Shown: piece after piece, positions 60,058-64,000 of the stretch
How the letters are laid out: every line of letters starts with the position of its first letter
How positions within the stretch are numbered: position 1 is the stretch's first letter
Origin: Frigoriglobus tundricola
GTDB taxonomy: Bacteria > Planctomycetota > Planctomycetia > Gemmatales > Gemmataceae
NCBI RefSeq assembly: GCF_013128195.2
Contig: NZ_CP053452.2
Span: forward strand, 3,038,001-3,102,000
DNA length: 64,000 nt
Direction: 5' to 3'
Notes under the pieces: model-generated
What the model saw: the letters and a program-made list of their open reading frames with translations, nothing else
Databases searched by the model: none
Told to the model about the DNA's origin: nothing
Position numbers and translations under genes: made by a program

Positions 60058-60757
60058 AGCGGAACCCTGTGGACCACTTTCCCTGGAACGTGGTGACGGA
60101 ATGGATCTGTGTGACAAGTCCGCGCTGACCGAAGAAGGGTCGTGCCATGTATGGAGCCGCGACCGGCAGGGCTTACGTTCAGGCCGCTTCGGGACAATAA
60201 GTAACCGCCGTCTTGCAGACCAGCGTTGCCCCCTGGTCCTCCGAGCCGGTGGCGGAATGCTCGTCCGACACGTCCCGGGGCAGAAGTCCCCCCTGAAACA
60301 CGGGCACCTCACTCGAGCGACGACCGGCTCTCCCGCCCCGGCGCGATAGGGGCAGGGCTTCGTCTCGTCCCAGATGGCCTCGTTCCCACGCGCCGCCGGC
60401 CCTTGCCATCCGCGGCATAGGGGATCAGCCGCCCGCGCATCCGGACGCCCACGGCGTGCGGTCCCGATCTACACCGGCGATTGGGGGGGGACGACGGTGT
60501 TACCCCCGTAACACCCGAACCGGCACCCGAGCCACCGGCCGGGGCGGGAACCGGTTCGAGCCGGTCCACAGCAGGCGTTGGGGGCCGGCACACACTGGAG
60601 ATCATTTTTCCGCTCACGCCGCAGGCTCGGCCGGAGCCTCGTCCTCCATGAACCCGCTGGTGGGCCGTACCGCGGTCGCTGGTTGTGTGAAACCGTCCGC
60701 ACCGGTTGAATTACTGGACGAGTTCGTAGATTACGCAACGAACCCTCCGGAGCCGCC
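60058..60757. other. 700-base intergenic region
   Basis: No convincing gene. All frames are short and Arg/Pro-rich. A tiny frame at 60147 (MYGAATGRAYVQAASGQ) is too weak to call. The last 60 bases must carry the UbiA promoter and ribosome binding site (GGAG near 60746). Confidence 0.45.
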
Positions 60758-61639
60758 ATGCCCACGGTCGCGCGCAAGCTGCTCGAACTGATCCGCTTCA
60801 GTCACACCGTGTTCGCGCTCCCCTTCGCGCTCCTCGCCGCCGCGCTGGCGTGGAAAGACGAACCGGCCCGCTGGCAGGACGGCGTCGGGATCTTGCTGTG
60901 TATGGTGTTCGCGCGAAGTGCGGCGATGGCGTTCAACCGCATCGTGGACCGCCGCATCGACGCGGCCAACCCACGCACCGCCAACCGTCATTTGCCCGCC
61001 GGCACCTTGAGCGTGGGCGTCGTGTGGGCGTTCACGTTCTTGTGCTGCGCCGGGTTCGTAGCGTCCACACTGCTCTTTTACGTCCGCGTGCCGGAGAACC
61101 CGTGGCCGCTCTATCTGAGCGTGCCGACCCTGTTGTTCGTGATGGGGTACTCGCTCGCGAAGCGGTTCACCAGCCTCGCACACTTTTGGCTCGGCGTCGC
61201 GCTGATGCTCGCGCCGGTGGCCGCGTGGGTCGCGGTCCGCGGGTTCACCGACATGGCCCCGCCGCTGCTGCTCGGGCTCGCGGTCGCGTTCTGGGTGGCC
61301 GGGTTCGACATCTTTTACGCGTGCCAGGACGCCGCGTTCGATGTGGCCACGGGGCTGCACAGCGTCCCGGCCCGGTTCGGCGTCGCCACCAGTTTGCGGA
61401 TCGCCGCCGCGTGCCACGCCGTCATGTTCGGGCTGCTCGTGGGGCTGTACTTCGCGTCCCCGCACTTGGGCGGGGTGTTTCTCGCGGGATTGGGCGCGGT
61501 CGGCGCGCTGCTCGTGTACGAACACCGGCTCGTGCGTGCGGACGACCTCACCGGCGTGAACCGGGCGTTCTTCCACGTCAACGGGGTCATCAGCCTGGGG
61601 CTCCTTGCGGTGGTGCTGGTGCAACTGGCGCTGAGGTAG
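60758..61639 (+). CDS. UbiA-family prenyltransferase
   Basis: 293 residues with about eight membrane helices. The two aspartate-rich motifs are intact: FNRIVDRRIDAANPRT (NxxxDxxxD) and FDIFYACQDAAFD (DxxxD). IRFSHTVFALPFALLAAALAWK matches the 4-hydroxybenzoate/1,4-dihydroxy-6-naphthoate branch (MqnP/UbiA), which attaches the prenyl tail of menaquinone or ubiquinone. In a planctomycete the menaquinone role is more likely, but that rests on lineage. Confidence 0.88.
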   Translation: MPTVARKLLELIRFSHTVFALPFALLAAALAWKDEPARWQDGVGILLCMVFARSAAMAFNRIVDRRIDAANPRTANRHLPAGTLSVGVVWAFTFLCCAGFVASTLLFYVRVPENPWPLYLSVPTLLFVMGYSLAKRFTSLAHFWLGVALMLAPVAAWVAVRGFTDMAPPLLLGLAVAFWVAGFDIFYACQDAAFDVATGLHSVPARFGVATSLRIAAACHAVMFGLLVGLYFASPHLGGVFLAGLGAVGALLVYEHRLVRADDLTGVNRAFFHVNGVISLGLLAVVLVQLALR

Positions 61640-61787
61640 GATCGGAGGGACTTTCTTTTCGAGGGTCGAGTAGCCCCGTGCGGGGTGAACTCCCGTGATC
61701 TGCCCGTTGCCCGGCGCCTACTGAGTGTGGTTTAATCAGTCCTTCCTTCCTGTGCCCGCCGCCCACACCCCCGCCGGAGGCCCGCGC

Positions 61788-64000
61788 ATGCGGCCTGTCC
61801 TCTCCTTCATCGCTCTCCTGGTCCTCGCCGCGTCGGCGCTCGGACAGCCGAAGCTCCCGAACCTGCCGCCGGACCTCATGGCCCCCACGGACGCGCTCAC
61901 GCCGGCCGACGAGCGGAAACAGTTCACGGTCCCCGACGGGTTCGACGTCCAGCTCGTCGCCGCCGAACCGGACATCCAGAAGCCGATCCAGATGGCGTTC
62001 GACGCCAGGGGCCGGCTGTGGGTGACCACCTCGTACCACTACCCGTTCGCCGCCCAGGGCAAGGCGACCGATAAGCTGTTCGTGCTGTCCGACTTCGACC
62101 CGGCCACGGGGAAGGCGAAGAAGGTGCAGACGTTCGCGGACGACCTGAACATCCCGATCGGCATCCTGCCGCTGCCCGATTGCAAGAGCTGCATCGTGTC
62201 CAGTGTGGGCGAGATCCGCAAGTACACGGACACGACGGGCGCAGGCAAAGCCGACAAGATGGAGGTCCTCTACTCCGGGTTCGGCTCACGCGACACGCAC
62301 GGCATGTACAACTCGTTCACCCTCATGCCGGACGGGTGGGTGTACGCGTGCCACGGCTTCTCGAACGACAGCACGGTGCGGGGCAAGGACGGGCACGAGG
62401 TGAAGATGAACTCGGGCAACACGTTCCGGTTCCGGCCGGACGGCTCGCGCATCGAAGTGTGGACCCGCGGACAGGTCAACCCGTTCGGCATCGCCGTGGA
62501 CCCGTGGTTCAACCTGTACACGGCCGACTGCCACTCGAAGCCCATTACCCAACTGATCCCGGGCGCGTATTATGACAGCTTCGGCAAACCGCACGACGGC
62601 CTCGGCTTCGCCCCGCACGTCACCCACCACGACCACGGCAGTACCGCACTGTGCGGCCTCACGTGGTACGATGCCGACCAGTTTCCGAAGGAATACAAGG
62701 GGACGATGTTCCTCGGCAACGTGGTGACGAACCGCGTCAACTTCGACGCGATCACGTGGAAGGGCGCCACCCCCGTTGCGAAAGAGCAGCCCGACTTCCT
62801 GGTGAGCAAGGACCGGTGGTTCCGGCCGGTGGACATCAAGCTCGGACCGGACGGCGCGCTGTACGTCGCGGATTTTTACAACAAGATCATCGGGCACTAC
62901 GAGGTCGATCTGAAGGACCCGCGCCGCGACAAGGACCGCGGCCGCGTGTGGCGGATCGTGTGGAGGGGGAAGGACGGCAAGGCGCCCGCGGCGGAGGCCC
63001 CCCGCGCCGACTTCACGGCCGCGAAGGACGACGAACTGCTCGACGATTTGTTGCACCCGAACCTGACGGTGCGGCTGTTGGCCGGGAACCAGCTCCGTTC
63101 CCGTTCGGCTGCGGGTACGCGGCTGGAGTCCGACGGGCTCCTGTCTCGACTGACGAAGAACCGCGACCGGGCCGAGTCCGTCTGGGCCTGGGCCGCGTTC
63201 ATACTCGCGGCAGGGAAAGAGCCGCCCCAGAAGAACTTCTACTGGGCGGCCGTGGAGTACGCGAAAGATCCGCAGAACGGAATCAAGCCGGAGCACCTGA
63301 CCGGGCACCTCGTCCGCGCGCTCGCCGGCCGATCACAGTGGGGAGACGACGAGCGGAAACTGTTACTCGACGTCTTCAAGTCGTTGGATTCACCGCACCT
63401 GACGCGCGCCGCCGTCGAAGCGGTGATCGCGCACCCGCACGCGGACCTCGTCGCACCGGTGATCGCGGCGCTGAAGAAATGTGCCCCCGACGACACGCAC
63501 CTGCGCATGGCCGCGAAGATCGCGCTCCGGAACTGCTTGCGAGACGACCCGAAGGCGTGGCCGCCCTACAAGGACGACAAGGTACTGAAAAAGGATTTCG
63601 ACCCGAGTTACGCGGAAATTGCTCTCGCGATCCCGAATGGGCTGGCGGCCGATTATCTGCTCTCGCAACTGGACGAGAAGCGGATCGCGGAACCGCGACT
63701 AGTCGCTACAGCCGAACACATCGCGCGGTACGGAGATTGGTACGCCGCGATCGCCGACATCACACGCGCCAAGACCGGCTCTCCCGCGCTGCTCGGCGAC
63801 GCGCTGCTGGGGGCCTTCCGGGGCGTGCAGGCCCGCGGCGCTCGTCTCGACGAATTTGCCGCCCAACGGGTTCTCGCGTTTACCGCAAACCAGTTGAAAC
63901 AGGCTGATCCTACCGGCCCATTAGATGAGGTCAGCCTGCAACGGCTCAGTTGCGCCGCGCGCGTCCTGATCGCGCTCCCTGCGGTCACGAAGGAGTGGGG
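61788..64000 (+). CDS. PVC-type membrane-bound dehydrogenase (TIGR02604-like), 3' end missing
   Basis: 737 codons are visible and the frame runs out of the window. A signal peptide (MRPVLSFIALLVLAASALG) precedes the beta-propeller domain with FTVPDGFDVQLVAAEPDIQKPIQ, WVTTSYHYPF, RGQVNPFGIAVDPWFNLYTADCH and KLGPDGALYVADFYNKIIGHYE. This is the glucose/sorbosone-dehydrogenase-like N-terminal domain of planctomycete multidomain proteins. The rest is helical, HEAT-like; a cytochrome c domain usually follows at the C-terminus. GGAGG (61776-61780) is 7 bases before the ATG. Confidence 0.87.
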   Translation, partial: MRPVLSFIALLVLAASALGQPKLPNLPPDLMAPTDALTPADERKQFTVPDGFDVQLVAAEPDIQKPIQMAFDARGRLWVTTSYHYPFAAQGKATDKLFVLSDFDPATGKAKKVQTFADDLNIPIGILPLPDCKSCIVSSVGEIRKYTDTTGAGKADKMEVLYSGFGSRDTHGMYNSFTLMPDGWVYACHGFSNDSTVRGKDGHEVKMNSGNTFRFRPDGSRIEVWTRGQVNPFGIAVDPWFNLYTADCHSKPITQLIPGAYYDSFGKPHDGLGFAPHVTHHDHGSTALCGLTWYDADQFPKEYKGTMFLGNVVTNRVNFDAITWKGATPVAKEQPDFLVSKDRWFRPVDIKLGPDGALYVADFYNKIIGHYEVDLKDPRRDKDRGRVWRIVWRGKDGKAPAAEAPRADFTAAKDDELLDDLLHPNLTVRLLAGNQLRSRSAAGTRLESDGLLSRLTKNRDRAESVWAWAAFILAAGKEPPQKNFYWAAVEYAKDPQNGIKPEHLTGHLVRALAGRSQWGDDERKLLLDVFKSLDSPHLTRAAVEAVIAHPHADLVAPVIAALKKCAPDDTHLRMAAKIALRNCLRDDPKAWPPYKDDKVLKKDFDPSYAEIALAIPNGLAADYLLSQLDEKRIAEPRLVATAEHIARYGDWYAAIADITRAKTGSPALLGDALLGAFRGVQARGARLDEFAAQRVLAFTANQLKQADPTGPLDEVSLQRLSCAARVLIALPAVTKEW

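Overview
The window is a 64 kb, GC-rich piece of a planctomycete chromosome, most probably from the family Gemmataceae. The evidence is a set of lineage-typical genes: an ECF sigma factor fused to WD40 repeats, three TIGR03067-type secreted proteins, two TIGR02996-type leucine-rich proteins, formylglycine-generating-enzyme-like (SUMF1) proteins, a Ser/Thr kinase, a PVC-type membrane-bound dehydrogenase, and a secreted protein with an LPDRIVPT motif near its N-terminus. This is inferred from family recognition, since no searches could be run.

Layout. 1-7.1 kb: alcohol dehydrogenase (cut by the window edge), nitroreductase, secreted PQQ-type propeller, secreted LPDR protein, VOC protein, and an RNA-ligase/methyltransferase pair. 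7.1-13 kb: the sigma-WD40 giant, then a less orderly stretch with a tautomerase/TetR pair and the remains of a sugar kinase. 13-22.4 kb: ATP-grasp protein, a kinase/SUMF1 gene split by frameshift, a frameshifted beta-helix lipoprotein, HD hydrolase and ribulose-phosphate epimerase, Mpo1-like and Uma2 genes, an intact IS630-type element, and a TIGR02996 protein. 22.6-38.3 kb: glycolate-oxidase-like enzyme, a second SUMF1 protein, phosphoesterase, infA with a tRNA-like relic beside it, AlkB, SDR, a leucine-rich protein, queA, the pxpC-pxpA pair and manA. 38.7-41.1 kb: a dense array of eleven tRNA genes plus tRNA-Ile, around an amidohydrolase. 41-50 kb: glycosyltransferase 87, GNAT, NUDIX, isochorismatase, a caspase-like pseudoenzyme and the deoA-cdd-upp pyrimidine salvage cluster. 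50-64 kb: zinc-ribbon and DedA membrane proteins, three tandem TIGR03067 genes, an esterase, a proline-rich secreted protein, an MFS-HAD fusion opposite a DeoR regulator, UbiA, and a PVC dehydrogenase cut by the window end.

Genes that appear to work together are deoA-cdd-upp (nucleoside salvage), rpe with the HD gene (overlapping transcription unit), pxpC-pxpA (5-oxoproline), TetR with tautomerase (shared operator/promoter), and MFS-HAD with DeoR (sugar-phosphate control). The amidohydrolase and UbiA could both serve futalosine-route menaquinone synthesis, but this is speculative.

The most unusual features are the MFS-phosphatase fusion, the caspase-like protein without its catalytic dyad, the tRNA array with several degenerate members, a palindromic repeat element inserted in frame within pxpC, and a rich collection of long intergenic inverted repeats, several filling the gap between convergent genes. 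Two genes are broken at GC-rich low-complexity tracts, which may be real or assembly errors.
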